Part shown: one piece after another, positions 24,620 through 36,400 of the stretch
How the letters are laid out: every line of letters starts with the position of its first letter
Position numbering within the stretch: the first letter of the stretch is position 1
Translations under genes and position numbers: made by a program
Origin: Oxyruncus cristatus
Lineage: Eukaryota > Chordata > Aves > Passeriformes > Cotingidae
Length of the DNA: 64,000 bases
NCBI GenBank assembly: GCA_013399855.1
Contig: VXAY01002115.1
Span: forward strand, 1,585,630 to 1,649,629
Direction: 5' to 3'
Notes under the pieces: model-generated
What the model was told of the DNA's origin: nothing
The model's database searches: none
The model's input: only the letters and a program-made list of their open reading frames with translations

Positions 24620-25330
24620 AAGGAAATGGGTTCTGTGAGTAAGGTCAGCATTGGAGACAAATGGGGAACCCACTGGAGATGTGGCACTGGGGCAGTTTTG
24701 ACAAGAGTCAGAAAACAACAACTGAGAGACCAGACCAGAATTTCAGTTTCCGTGAGGTCGAATTTCAGAGAAAGGTGGGACTTCCAAGAAAACGGGCAGA
24801 TGGTCACTGGAGATACGAGTGAGCCCGGAAGCTGTGGCTGGCCGTTTGTCTGCAGGCTCTCAGCCAGGGCTCCGTCTGATCCCCAGTGGTTCTGGAGGCA
24901 GGTCCCTCTGCCCGGAGCCCCCTTGCACAAAGGGGAATCGCGGTGCTCACGTACTGACAGAGCGAGGCTCAGCCTGCAGGTGGTTCCAAATGCCCGGGTG
25001 GCAGCGAAGGGAACTCACCGAGTGCACTTACACAGGGAAAACACCGGGGCCAGGAAAGTTAGGAATGTGAAAACACCACTTCTAGCAGGAATTTCTGTTG
25101 GCTGCATCGCTACTGTAAAATACAACGAATGGCAGTGCTCTCTCCTGGTTTTCCATCTCAACCAAGACCATCGGATCTCCCAGCAGGAAGCCTCTACAGC
25201 ATTAAGGTCTCTCAGGAGAGTAAGATCAAAGGTGCAGGTTTGCCCACAGGGAGCAGCAGGAGATTTTACAGCATTTATTTGTTCTGGTTTAAGGCTTGGT
25301 ACGTCTGTGTTGGAGGACACGTGCACCTAA
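24620..25330. other. GC-richer intronic patch with a long chance-or-real open frame
   Basis: A 705-nt + strand frame (24626-25330, 234 codons) is open here, and the core at about 24760-25050 has more CpG than surrounding intron. The translation shows no domain, signal peptide or family likeness that I recognise: it is rich in Arg, Ser and Gly, with no transmembrane segment. A candidate intronic regulatory patch or retroposed fragment is as likely as a gene. I do not call a CDS. Confidence 0.3.
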
Positions 25331-28300
25331 CACAGTGGTTTCTAGCCATGCTTTAATGCCAGGCTTTTCCCAGTGAAAATGCAGAAGTTTCAGGATTTCC
25401 CTGATAAGTTTTAACACCTCTTCTGATTCTAAAAAAAATTGCAAAACAGGGGAAAACAAAAGAAAATTTAAAACCCATATGCTTAAAAGGAGGAAAAAAA
25501 TGAAATTGCATGAACAGCAGGGTCTTCTTGACACTAAGGGGGTGTTCACTGGCCTTCCTGGGAAGGTGTCATTTGATGTTCTGAGTAATTCAGATGAGCA
25601 ATGTCTTCCCTTGCATTTCTGTGACTATCTGCCCCTTTCACTTTCATTTTGACCTTCCAGGTAACTACACACATTTCCTGCTGGGGGGGTTCCACAGCTG
25701 ACTCATGGACTGGCCCTACTCTCTGGGGAAGGTTCTGAAGAGAGTCCCAGCTTTCATTCCACTGTTACTTTTCTAACATGAATAGTGGCAGCTTCAAGAG
25801 ATGTGTTGCCTTACTTCTTGTACATCTGGAACAAATGCTCCAATTACCAGATTTTGAGAAACAAAAAATAAGTTACAAATACAAGTAGGCGAGAGATTTA
25901 CAGCTCATGAAATACTTTATCTCTCAAAGTGAACGTAATGAAAAGAGGGAAGTCGGGGCAATACTGAATTTTAAAAAGACAAACATGTTGAATCAGATGG
26001 CCTTTATCTCTCTCAGAAATCTCACTGCCTTCCTCTCCTTGGCACTTCCTTCAAATACCCTTCCAACACCCTGAGGCACAACATGGGACAAAGACCTCTG
26101 ATGAAAAAAACACATGAAGCAGTACAAGTCCTGTAATCACAGTAATGAAAAGCAGTTTTTCTGGTGTCTGTCGTGCAGTGGCTGCTGCTCCAAAGAGTTC
26201 CCTGACAGATCCCAGATTACAGTTTAAATGCCTCCATGGATATGCAAGGCAAGGAGGGGAGATGGCATGAGCTTACTTTGGAAATCATTAAATACATCTG
26301 CAATCTTCCAAACCTTTCTGGAGGTTTACTGATCTCCTGGAAGGTGTTTTGTGGGAGTGCAAGGACTTTTATTTATGCTCTTCAGAGCTGGGTACTGTGA
26401 GATGAGTGAACTCTGCTTCAAGTTCACAGTTACAACTGTAGAAATAATTCCACGTGAATTACCCTTTTTAACTTAGCCTGGATTTAATTTCTTTGATAAG
26501 TGAACAATAACACTGTGTTATTAAATGATTTTGACCCTGAATCTTCTGTGAAGGAAGGGGTGTGTGTTGTACTCTGCATACAGAAGTACAGCACTTCAGT
26601 TTACCAAGCTCTAGATATTTGTACTGTAATTGGTTACTGTTTTGGTTTGGTTTTTTTTTATTTCACATTCAGTTTAGAATACAGGTATCTTTTTAAAGCA
26701 TTTTTATTTATGCCTCTCCTGGTTTGTGCATAGAGCTGGGTTTAAGGCTAGCTGGAAGCTAAAAAGTGTGTTGCAAATGCATTTGCCCAGATGCCATGGT
26801 CTCATTCTATTTGTTCTCTTGAAAAGTATTTATATGGTAACATATCAGCACCAGAGTTCATCCAAATTAGCCAGGAGAGAGAGACTCCAAGGAAAAGTGA
26901 TGGTACATGTCAGTTCTGGCACTTTTCTTGACTGTGATACCTCTGCAGAGTTTGTTTGCAATCATTTCATTTTATTAAATCCAAGTGCTTAGTTTTGCAA
27001 AGCAAATATAGGGAACAGAGGGATTTGGCAACTGCAACTACCAAGGTCACTTTTGGGAAGATGTGATTCAGTCCTGATTAAAGACAGATCTGAGGGGAAG
27101 AAGAGGGAAAATCAGCCACTGAAGCCCAAGATATTTTCTGCATATCCTCAGAACTGTGTATTGCTTTTTCTAGGGGAGGAATTCAAGTATTAACTCTGTC
27201 ACAGAATTATTTCTGATTAAGAAAACTCACATGATTTGTGCAACCTTAAGTGAATGGAGAAAGAGTATTACTTTCTGTATCACCTGCTCAAACCAATATA
27301 CATCCTTCAAACCAAAGCAGTGGTGCTTGTTGTTACTGTTGTGCACTGTGGATAGAGGAGAATGGGAGAGACAGGACCAGGTGTGGGTAAACCCCTGACC
27401 TTTGTGCCTCCATTGAAGCACCTCACAGTGGCACTGGACAGGGGATAAATATTCCTGAGGAACTTAAAGCCCCGAGAAAGAAAAGGGACCACGTTGAGAG
27501 GTCAAGTATGTTCGATGCTCCCCTGAGCTGCATTCAGTGATGAACAATGAGGCCGTAATGAGGACGAGAAAATATCTACTCAGACTTTTTATGCATCATT
27601 AGTCAAGCCAGTGGGTATTATGGTTGAACTGAAAAAAAAAAATCAAGGAAAACAAACTAATTTTGGATCAGCCCACATTTTTTTCATTTTCTCCCCAGCA
27701 AAACAATAAACTGAAAAGAGGGTTGACCAGAAACAAAACATTTTGTCTTCAGTTTGTTTTGTCCCTCTTTATTTTAGTTCATTAAATCTGAAGGGGGAAC
27801 ATTGATAGTTTTGTTCTGAAAATGAAATGCTGTGTCTTTCCCAAATATATTTGCTTTCTGAATGTTTTTTTCGGAAACCATTTATTAAATTTGACCCAAT
27901 TTCATAAATATTTTTGTTCTCCCTTCATGATGGGTTGCACTCGTTAATCACGTTCCCCATTGCCAGTATTTTGTTTCCCAGGAACAAAGAGCACTCGTAT
28001 TTTCTCCTTTTATCCTCTTAACTGAAATGCAGGATGCCTCACCACCAAAATACTTGAGCGTTTTCCATATTCAAAAATGCCCTCCACAAAACCTCTTCCT
28101 TTCCCTTTTCCTCCTTGCGGAGCAACAACATGAAAATGAGAAATCTGTGTCAAGATACAAATACAGTGATGCAGTGAAAAAAGGGGAGGGTGAAGGGATG
28201 GTTCTTGTATGTGATCCCAAAAAAGGTGAGGTGTTTGCCCGCTCTTTGAGGTTCTTCCTTCAGTGAGCACGTGGGGAGTGCAGATGGTGTAACCCCTCAA

Positions 28301-30428
28301 AGACAGACAAGTTACTCTGAGGAAGCACCAACCTGACACCGAGGTTGTGTTCCAGCTCCAAACTCCTGAATGAACAAGGGAGGGAATGCAGGGGTTGCTC
28401 AGTGGTCCAGGCAGGGTGGCCCCAACCAGGCTCTCCAGTCCTCATAGCCGAGGTCTGCAGAGTGTAGCAGCAATCTGATTTTCCCCAAGACGTACATATG
28501 TGTGTTTTGCTCCACGGTGTAGTGAGCTGCAGTAATGAAAGTAACAAATCCAAGGCAGCCCACACAGAGTTCCACGGTTCAATGTTCAGTTTTTCTGGCT
28601 GGTCCCAGATAGGGGGATGAGAAGTATTTTAAAGCCAAGGATAATTTGGACAGCTGCTCTCTATAAAGTCAGCAAGATCATTATAAGTCTACTATTAGTT
28701 TGACAATTGAAAGCCACACATCCCACACGAGGACACCCAAAAAAAATGCCAGTCCATTTATTTTGTGATGCCTTTTCCCTCTTTTCAGACAAATGATCTC
28801 AAACTTGCCCAGGCTGAGCTTCAGTTAATTGTTTTGCCACCCTGAGCAGTCCTGAATTCAGAGTAAAGAGGATGCCTTGCTTTGGTTCTGAGGAGGTTCC
28901 CTGCAGACACTGGATAAGCCAGAGCACAGGAACAGCTTTCTGGGCTGGTGCAGGAAGTGCCTGGAGATGGAGGAAGGCTCCTGTGTCCACTCTGACTCAC
29001 ACACAGATCTCAGCACAGTTCCCATGTAAATGAACTCAGAAGTATAATGTTTAGTTGCTAATTACATTTAGACTCCTTTGGGGAGCCACCAAGATCTCTA
29101 TGAATGTACAGTTCCAGGCAGTGAACAGAATTAATCCACTGGTTTGCTCTAACAGGGGACCTAGAAAGAACAATTACTTACACTGCTGTGATTGCCCTTC
29201 CTCAAGGTTAAATTCTCCATACAGATTCTGTTGTTCTTCACATGAGATGATTTTTCTTTGAAGAGCAGGGAAAGCCATTACAGGAGCTATCCACTTATTT
29301 ATTTTTCTAAATTAACAATATTGGGTTTGGGTGATGATAATAATTTTTTTTTCATTAGTGGCATCTTTATCCTTCATAAACCACATGGTCAAAAAACCCT
29401 AAAAAAATTAAAGAACAAAAAAATAAAATTTTGGGAGAGCCTCTGAAGGCTTCTTTATCACAACTGATTTCCCAGCATTGAGTTTTCACGGCAGATGTAT
29501 ATAACAAAAACTGTTTGCTCTAAAAACCCTCCCTATCTTCTAATGCTTAATTCCTGCTACAACATTTTTCCTAATGATTGGATCTGAATTTCACTTGGTG
29601 CAGTTTAACCCCCTGACTTGCTGCCAGCTGGTTGTGTTTGGGTTTTCCTGGGCACTCTCCCCCTGCTGAGGCTTTGCCAGCACTGAGGTGGCACAAAGAT
29701 TTCCCCAGTTGTACAGTCCATGTTCCACAGCAGCAGGACACTGTTAATTCACATTCTGTGTGCAGTCCCAACACAGCCTTGGTGCAGAAATCTTCCTTGC
29801 ACCGACGTTCCCCAGCACAGCCTGATCAAAGTCATTCCTTCCCTGTAAGAATTCTGCCTTTATGCCTTTTGGTTGGTTTGGGTTCTTTTATCGATGCACT
29901 CATGGATTTGGTGAATTTGCTCAAATTTTGCATTCCTAAAAATACAACTTTTTGTAGGTCGGAAGGAGCAAAGTGGACGTACAGTACTGCAAAAAAGAAC
30001 TTTGCAATTTGTTATAATCAATTTTCTGTTCAAGGTAGTTCCAAGACACAAAGAAGACAGAGGAAGTTTACAGGGACATAATGCATGTGTGGATTCAGGA
30101 GAATGCTCAGTCACTAACTATACAGCAGAAGATGCTTTATTTAGCTCTTTCAAGCAAGAGGTAGCTGAGGAATGGAGCAGTAATTGTCTCATTTTCCAAC
30201 TAGATTTTCAAAGAAATTGTGCCTTCATTAATGATCTCAGACTCTCTTGTTTCTTCACACTGGGGCTACTGAAGGGCCCAGGTCAGATTTGAGCAGGTGT
30301 TTATGTCTCTCTTGAAGTTTTCAGAAGGCTTTGCTGTCCAAATACCACTGGGGCTCTGAATCCTCTCCTGTACTGTCAGCTCTGCTCATGGGAATTCTTT
30401 TTAATATATTTTTGGTTTCTCCCTTCAG

Positions 30429-31023
30429 GTCGAGAGGATTGTAGACAAAAGGAAGAACAAGAAGGGCAAATGGGAATATCTCATCAGGTGGAAAGGCTAT
30501 GGAAGCAATGAAGACACCTGGGAACCTGAACACCATCTACTGCATTGTGAGGAATTTATTGATGAGTTCAACAGACTCCATGTGACCAGGGAAAAGAGAT
30601 CCCGGCACGGGAAACAGCCCAGCACGGCCAAACTACTGCGGGAGAGCCGAGGGTCGTCTGTTGAGAAAATATCCCACAGACCTTCTGAATCTGGGAAGTC
30701 TAAAGGATCGACGCACAAAAGGAAGAGAATTAATCCATCTCACCAAAAACAGAAACGAGGATACGCAGCAAAGCCGGGCTCTGCCAACGACAGGGCTGCT
30801 AAAACTGTGACTTACCGAACTACTCCCAGCGGGCTGCAGATCATGCCACTGAAAAAGCCTCACAATGGTCTGCAGAATGGAGATGGCAGCCATGAGAAGG
30901 ATTCTAGACATTTTGGGAATGGCTCACAGCAGCAAAACGCGGATTTAAATGATCATGAAGGAGAGCAGAATTTGCCCAGCGTGTTGGAAGTCAGTCCCGA
31001 CCCCCCCGTGGTGAATGGAATTG
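30429..31023 (+). CDS. CDYL2: CDYL2 exon 2: chromodomain and basic linker
   Basis: This exon encodes most of the chromodomain, which in the CDY family reads methylated histone H3 lysines (K9, K27) in the nucleus. The frame opens [18 protein letters not shown] and continues through [18 protein letters not shown], which is diagnostic of a chromodomain and closest to CDYL2. If exon 1 supplies 8 residues, the cage aromatics seen here are Trp29 and Tyr32; the third, near residue 7, would come from exon 1. A basic linker follows, with a nuclear-localisation-like cluster (HKRKRIN, about residues 104-110, and further Lys/Arg to 118). The tail is Ser, Asn and Gly rich and probably disordered. The acceptor is cccttcag before 30429 and the donor is gtatgt at 31024. 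The exon is 595 nt, enters in phase 0 and leaves in phase 1. An ATG-based reading would miss the first 51 codons, and the in-frame TGA at 31029 is intronic. The paralogue CDYL is less likely on sequence. Confidence 0.97.
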
Positions 31024-32005
31024 GTATGTGATTGAAACGACTCGGCCTTGGGGGAGGGGGGTGTTCCACTCGTGGAAACACTGTTGGCACACAAGGGATA
31101 TGGTGAGAACCACACAAACAAGTTCCACTCTCTTTCCCTATGTATTATACATGGTTTTTATCAGCTGGCTTCTCCCTTCCCTTTTCTGTTGCGTACCTTT
31201 GCAGTGTAAATGCCTGTGGGGAAATGAGGACGGGGCATGGAGCAGGAATAGCATCTGGGGGGTGTGTAAGGCTGCAGCTTGGGGTTTGTGTATCAGCGAG
31301 TACCAAACTGTTCCTGAGTTAGGTGTGCTCAAAGCCAGTGGTCTACAAAAATCCGAATTGTTTTAGAAACAGAGTTCATTTCACTGTTGCTGAAGTGTCC
31401 TGGTAAGTATGGGTGAATAAGATCCACGTTCTCAGTATCAGTGCTGGTCATATTCAGGAGACCTCAGCACAGCCAGGTCCTCATCTCTGGCACTGACTGG
31501 ACACACGAGAAGTGGCAAGACAGACTTTTACAGGAAGGTACGAACTGCCTTGAAGTGAACCAGAAGAAATGGGAGGAATTTCTTTCTAATCCTCACAATA
31601 ACTGGCTGGCTTAGCTTTTAAAGAATAAGGTTTATGTTCTCTATAAATACTACTCAGCTTAATGCAAATGAAGTCACTTCTCATTATCTATATGTGTCCA
31701 ATCTTTTTGGTTTGTTTATTTTTAAATCCGACCAGATTTAAAGCCTCGGTGGTGCTTCGTGACAGTAATTTCCAGGAGTTAACAATGAGATGCACATTTC
31801 ATTTGATCAGAGTTTGGTGTTTGGGGTCTTGTTGGGGTTTTTTTGACCTTTACTTTCATTGAATAGCCTCTCGTCCTTCTATGAAGGGACAGAGTGGAGG
31901 ACACCCTGTCAATCAATCAGTTGGCAGCCCCAGCCTTTTCCGCCTTCCTACCTGGAAGTCTTTGCAGATTCCTGGGAGTTTTGAGTATCCTCTTGTGCCT
32001 TTGGG

Positions 32006-32020
32006 GTGTGTGTGTGTGTG
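32006..32020 (+). repeat. (GT)n dinucleotide run
   Basis: A run of about seven GT units followed directly by a G-rich stretch (gagggggggt). It is short and may be polymorphic. Confidence 0.8.
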
Positions 32021-32319
32021 GAGGGGGGGTTAATACCTTTTAAAAACAGCAGGAGCTGTTCCAAATGATTCCCTACTGCTTACTGATACAGTGACGATGG
32101 AACCTTTGGAGAATTATTTTTTCTGCTGTTCCACGCTGCATAAAGGTTTTCATTGAGTGATCCACAGTTGCTCTTGGTTGTTGTTTTTTTAACTTGCTTA
32201 CAGTTAATTTAGAACACAGCTATATGTATGATCCCTTTCATTATGCATTTAATCTCCTTTACTGTTGCCAGTTCACCTTTTTCTTATGACTCAGTGAAGC
32301 TCTTCAAAATCTTTCCTAG

Positions 32320-32680
32320 TTTTCACTCTACTTATTTTGCATTGCCTTCAAATTTTCCTTTCATACTTCCCAGTTCATTACTACACACATTAAATAAACT
32401 AATCCTGCACATCCTTGGGACAGCCAACCACTAATCACTTGACATGATGAAAAGTAACCATTTGTTCCAATTATTTATTTTTATTAGCCACTCTCCACAG
32501 TCCATGATAGCACTCATTTCCTTAACAGCTTCTTGTGAATTCCCCTGCCAAAAACTTTCCAGAAGTCAACATAAATTATATTTCCCCATTTTCCACCCCC
32601 CTGGCAACCTGGCAAATGCTCCTTGATTTGGGAAGTAGAACTGACCTTGCCTAGTCTTACTGGCTATATCCAATAGCTAC
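32320..32680 (-). mobile_element. Ancient CR1/L3-type LINE relic from the reverse-transcriptase region
   Basis: The + strand carries ttcaaattttcctttcatac, then acacattaaataaactaatc, ctgcacatccttgggacagc and ctttccagaagtcaacataa. These phrases in this order match the reverse complement of the reverse-transcriptase part of old amniote CR1/L3 LINEs. The minus strand should encode the palm region, but frameshifts and stops have destroyed it. It is much more diverged than the CR1 copy at 63278, so it is an old insertion. Confidence 0.65.
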
Positions 32681-35600
32681 TGGGATCTTTCAATCCAGGC
32701 ATCAACCTATGCTATTAAGAGACTCCCAAACCAGCAAAACGTGTGGTCAGCTTTAAATGCATAAACACCCTTGATGATGTCGATGAAATTTAAAGTTGAA
32801 GCACTTTAAAGTGTATCTTGGCTTTTGTACTGTGTGGAGTTTGAGCTCATGTTAGACTGCTTTAACAAGTTAACTGCTTCTCTGAGATGACTTGCACGTC
32901 TAATTACAGATGTGTGTAAAGTTATTTTCCTTGGTTTTCTTACTGTTTCTAATGAAGGTCATTTGGTTTACATTATCAATGGAGACGTTCTGATACAAAA
33001 TGCATCTTTAAAATTCATTCATTCCATATTTCAGAATGTTGTGGGGTTTTTTTCACGAAGAGCTAAGGAGTCACAAAGAACTGTAAGGTCAAATGAGCCT
33101 TTGTCCCCACAAGAGCTAAGGAATGGCCCCCACCAGCCCTGATGGAACAATCCCTGTCAGAGAGCTCTATTTCAGTGGAAAGCTGCTTTGCCTGAGCAGC
33201 CAAGGTGTTCTGCTGTGTACAGAGGGCTCCTGGCCCAGCAGCTGCTGTCTGCAGCTCCTTTCAAACACTTCTTTGGGATGGTTTTTGCATTCTCCAAATC
33301 CAGCACTTGTGTTCTGTGTTTTGCTCCCCTTGCGTTCTGTAGGCAAATGGAAGAGATCTGTAAATCTCTGCCTGGTTTTGCCCTGAAAAACCCACACTGG
33401 GCAGCACTGCCAAGGTCAGAAATCCCTCAGTCCTGCTGTGTGGTACCAGGACATGCAGAGTGGGGAAAACTACAGAGGGGAGAAGAGACTGCCCAAGTCA
33501 GAGCAGACAGAAACTGGGAAAGAGGGGTCAAAATCAAATTACCAGCTTTTTTCCAAATATGGCCCTACAAGCTCGAGAGAAGCCACATTTCCTGATACAG
33601 GGGTTTGTCTCATTTGAAATATCAAGCGGAAGAAACTTGCACCGCTCTTCACCGAGTGCAACAATTTCCTTACTCCCTCAGCACTCACACTCCCATGGAA
33701 GGTGCCCCTTTGAGTCTGCCACGTGTCCCACCATTATCACAGACTCCTTTTCACTGGCATTTTAATGCCACACTGACACTGGGCTGAAATTTTACAAATT
33801 ACAAACGAAGAAAGTTGCAGAGATAAAAATGCCAACTGGTTGAATAACAGAAATTTTGTTCCAAACATCTTGGGTTTCAAAACTTTCTCCAAATCCGAGC
33901 CAAGGTCCCAGGGCTGTGTCCCCTGGGACCGGGAGCAGTGTGGCAGCCTGCTTGGCAGGACTCCCACACTGAGCCTGGAGGCAGCCAGCTCTGCCAGAGG
34001 TTTCAGGCAGTCTGCCACAGAGTCTGGAAGTTGAAAGCCTGGCATGCTCCATCCACACTCACAGGGCTCCCAGGCAGTAGATGTGGAACAAAGAGGGAGC
34101 CTGGAGGACCTGGTTTGGCTGCCAGAAGCTGAGGCTCCTGGGCAGTCCCGCTCGGAATCGGATGAAGCGGACATTTGTGTCAGCTTTGAGATTGCCTGTA
34201 TGGAAACCAAATGAGTGTCAGGCTCATTGCACAGCAAACTGTAACAGTGCACAGAAAATGTGTATAGAACTTTTAGGTTTGTCTTGGAAAACTCAGGAAT
34301 TCCCCCAAAATTTGAAAGCCCAGCTGTGGGCCCAGCTCTCCTGCCAGTGTGCGCTTATGGTTGAAGGTCTCCAAAATCCACTATCTTGAACCTGTTATTA
34401 TAATAATAATGTTTAACCACCAGTGTATTGAACCAGGCAATACAGATAGTAATTTTTAATCTAGAAGTAATCAAATCATGGCTGTTTTGTTTGTCTGTCC
34501 TTGCCAGTTGTGTTGAAACAAATAATAGCTATTTGAAAACTCTCTTTTGGTGACTCCTTGAACGAGCTTTCACCAGTCTGCTTGGTTTTTTTGTGTACAT
34601 CCACTTGGCTACAAGTGGTTCCTTTTTACCCTATAGACAGAATTCCCAGCAGGAAGCTCCTTGCCCTAGGAAGGGTGACTGTGTCCCTACAGGTGTGTGC
34701 ACAAAAGAGCACACAGTGCAGGCCTGGAACCTTCCTGAAGGTGGGATCTTTCTTACCCAGACCTGTCTCCTGCCTTCTACACATCCTGCCATAAGGAGAG
34801 CAGAATCATCTTCACTGACAGTTATTTAATGGTCTACAAATTGGAAAATGTTGAAGCATCCACTGATGTTCCCAGGAGCTAACAGTACTGTTCTTTCTGA
34901 TGATATTTGTTGTCTTCTGTTATCACTTTTCTGTTTCTCTCCAGATATTGTAATTGAGAGTGATTGTTTTGTCAAGTTTCTAGACAGCATCAAAAAACAT
35001 CCCCTTTTAATTTTCTCTTTCCTTTTTCTACATTGCTCTATTTCTGTACCATCTGCTGAAGGATTTTCGCCTGTCATGTACCACTAACCACTGTTTTTCC
35101 CCATTACAAAAAATCTTTGTAGTCTCATGGTGCCCTTCATTTAAATACTCTCTGTGACTTAGTCACCGCTTCCTCCTGTTTTTTTTAACTTGCTCTGTTT
35201 TATTTATTCTGAAAGAATACTGGCAGTAAAAGACAACCAAACATTCCTGCTCTCTCAGTTTGGATGAAAACTCATTGCTTTTAGATATCTTACAGATGCT
35301 CCTTTAGCTGGAGAAGTCTGAAATTATTAGTAAATTATCAACAGAACACAGCTTTTAAGTGTATGCAGTATTAACCATTACCCACAAGAAAGACACAGAA
35401 GAGACAGAAAAAGGCTCTTGGGAAGACTGAGGAATGCCAAGCTGCTTTTCCAGAAGAGAATGAGGGAGCATGGTTTATTTCACGTGGAAAAATTAAAGCC
35501 CCAGCTCCATCATCCTCTTCCATTCAGCTCAGTAAAACAACAGTCCAGCTCTCCTTCCCATGGCAATCCCAATCGTTATTCCCATCCTTCCCTCTGCACC

Positions 35601-36139
35601 ATTTTTAGCACTTTTGGGCCTACAAGGTGAACCTGATCTGGTTGAAAATTAACCACAGTTTTGCAGGGTGACTTTTCAGGCAGGGCAGATCCCCAGCTCG
35701 GCTGTGTGGGGCGATGGCACAGAGACTGCACCTCAAACTGGAACACTGAGATGGAACATGCAGCAAAGAAGGATCTGAAAATAACAGCAGCTTGAGGTGC
35801 CCTCTCCTAGCGGGCAGGAGCAGTGAAGGGGGGTGGAGTCCCGGGTCCCCTGAAGCACCGAGGATCACTGTGATCTCTCTTTCCCAGTCTTCATAGACTT
35901 TTTAGACTAAATTTCTAATGTGTTTGCAGCAAAGCCTGATGTAATGGAGCCCCAGGCTCAGAGCCTGTGGCAGTGGTGGAGCATGTGGAAGATGCAGGGA
36001 TGGGCAGCTATAATGAAGAGGACTGCAGGAATAAAAGAGTCTGCAGTCAGGAGAGGGGGCAGCGGAGGGGGAGCACGATCAAAGTTTACAAACCATCAAG
36101 GCCACAGACACAGTAAACTCAGAATTGCTGCTCATGAAA

Positions 36140-36400
36140 TCCCTCGATAGCAGAACGAGGGACCACTCACTGAAACTGGTGGAACATCAGATAAAAGCAG
36201 AGATGAAAGAAAATTCTTCTCTGTGTAGTGGCTATACAACTTCTCAAACTCATACCACAGGAAGCTGTGGAGCCAGAGAGCTCAAAGGGGATTAGAGAAA
36301 CACATGAAAAGGTCCACAAGCAAATACTGAAGAAACAGGAAGGATGAAGCCTCTCATGTTCCTGCACATCACTTAAGGATGATGCTATGGGAATGGACTG
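36140..36400 (+). mobile_element. Possible decayed CR1/L3 LINE 3' region
   Basis: The order of phrases such as ccacaggaagctgtggagcc, agagagctcaaaggggatta and gagaaacacatgaaaaggtc recalls the end of ORF2 and the start of the 3' UTR of old CR1-type LINEs. It is heavily decayed and no tail is seen, so confidence is modest. Confidence 0.45.

Larger units (their letters stand above)
151..30428 (+). other. CDYL2: CDYL2 intron 1 (visible part), mostly unannotatable
   Basis: The exon 2 acceptor at 30428 has no partner donor that I can assign with confidence inside the window, and the known first coding exon is absent, so this stretch is read as intron 1. Human CDYL2 also has a very long first intron. 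Supported contents are old CR1 fragments (about 7285-7672, 7892-8068, 14838-14912, 18143-18312, 21706-21880), an ERVL 3' fragment with LTR (20340-21687), homopolymer runs and a GC-richer patch at 24620-25330. I see no recognisable gene in 1354-7284, 8069-14837, 14913-18142, 18313-20339, 21881-24619 or 25331-30428; these are plain AT-rich intronic sequence with chance open frames. Confidence 0.75.

Noticed and set aside
31021..31031. Reading exon 2 as a short gene that ends at TGA 31029
   Set aside because: The frame crosses a clear donor (gtatgt at 31024), and the phase-1 join to 39209 restores the known CDYL2 sequence.
33737..34252. 171-codon minus strand frame in intron 2
   Set aside because: No recognisable domain, and overlapped by several other long frames in a GC-richer patch with few stops.
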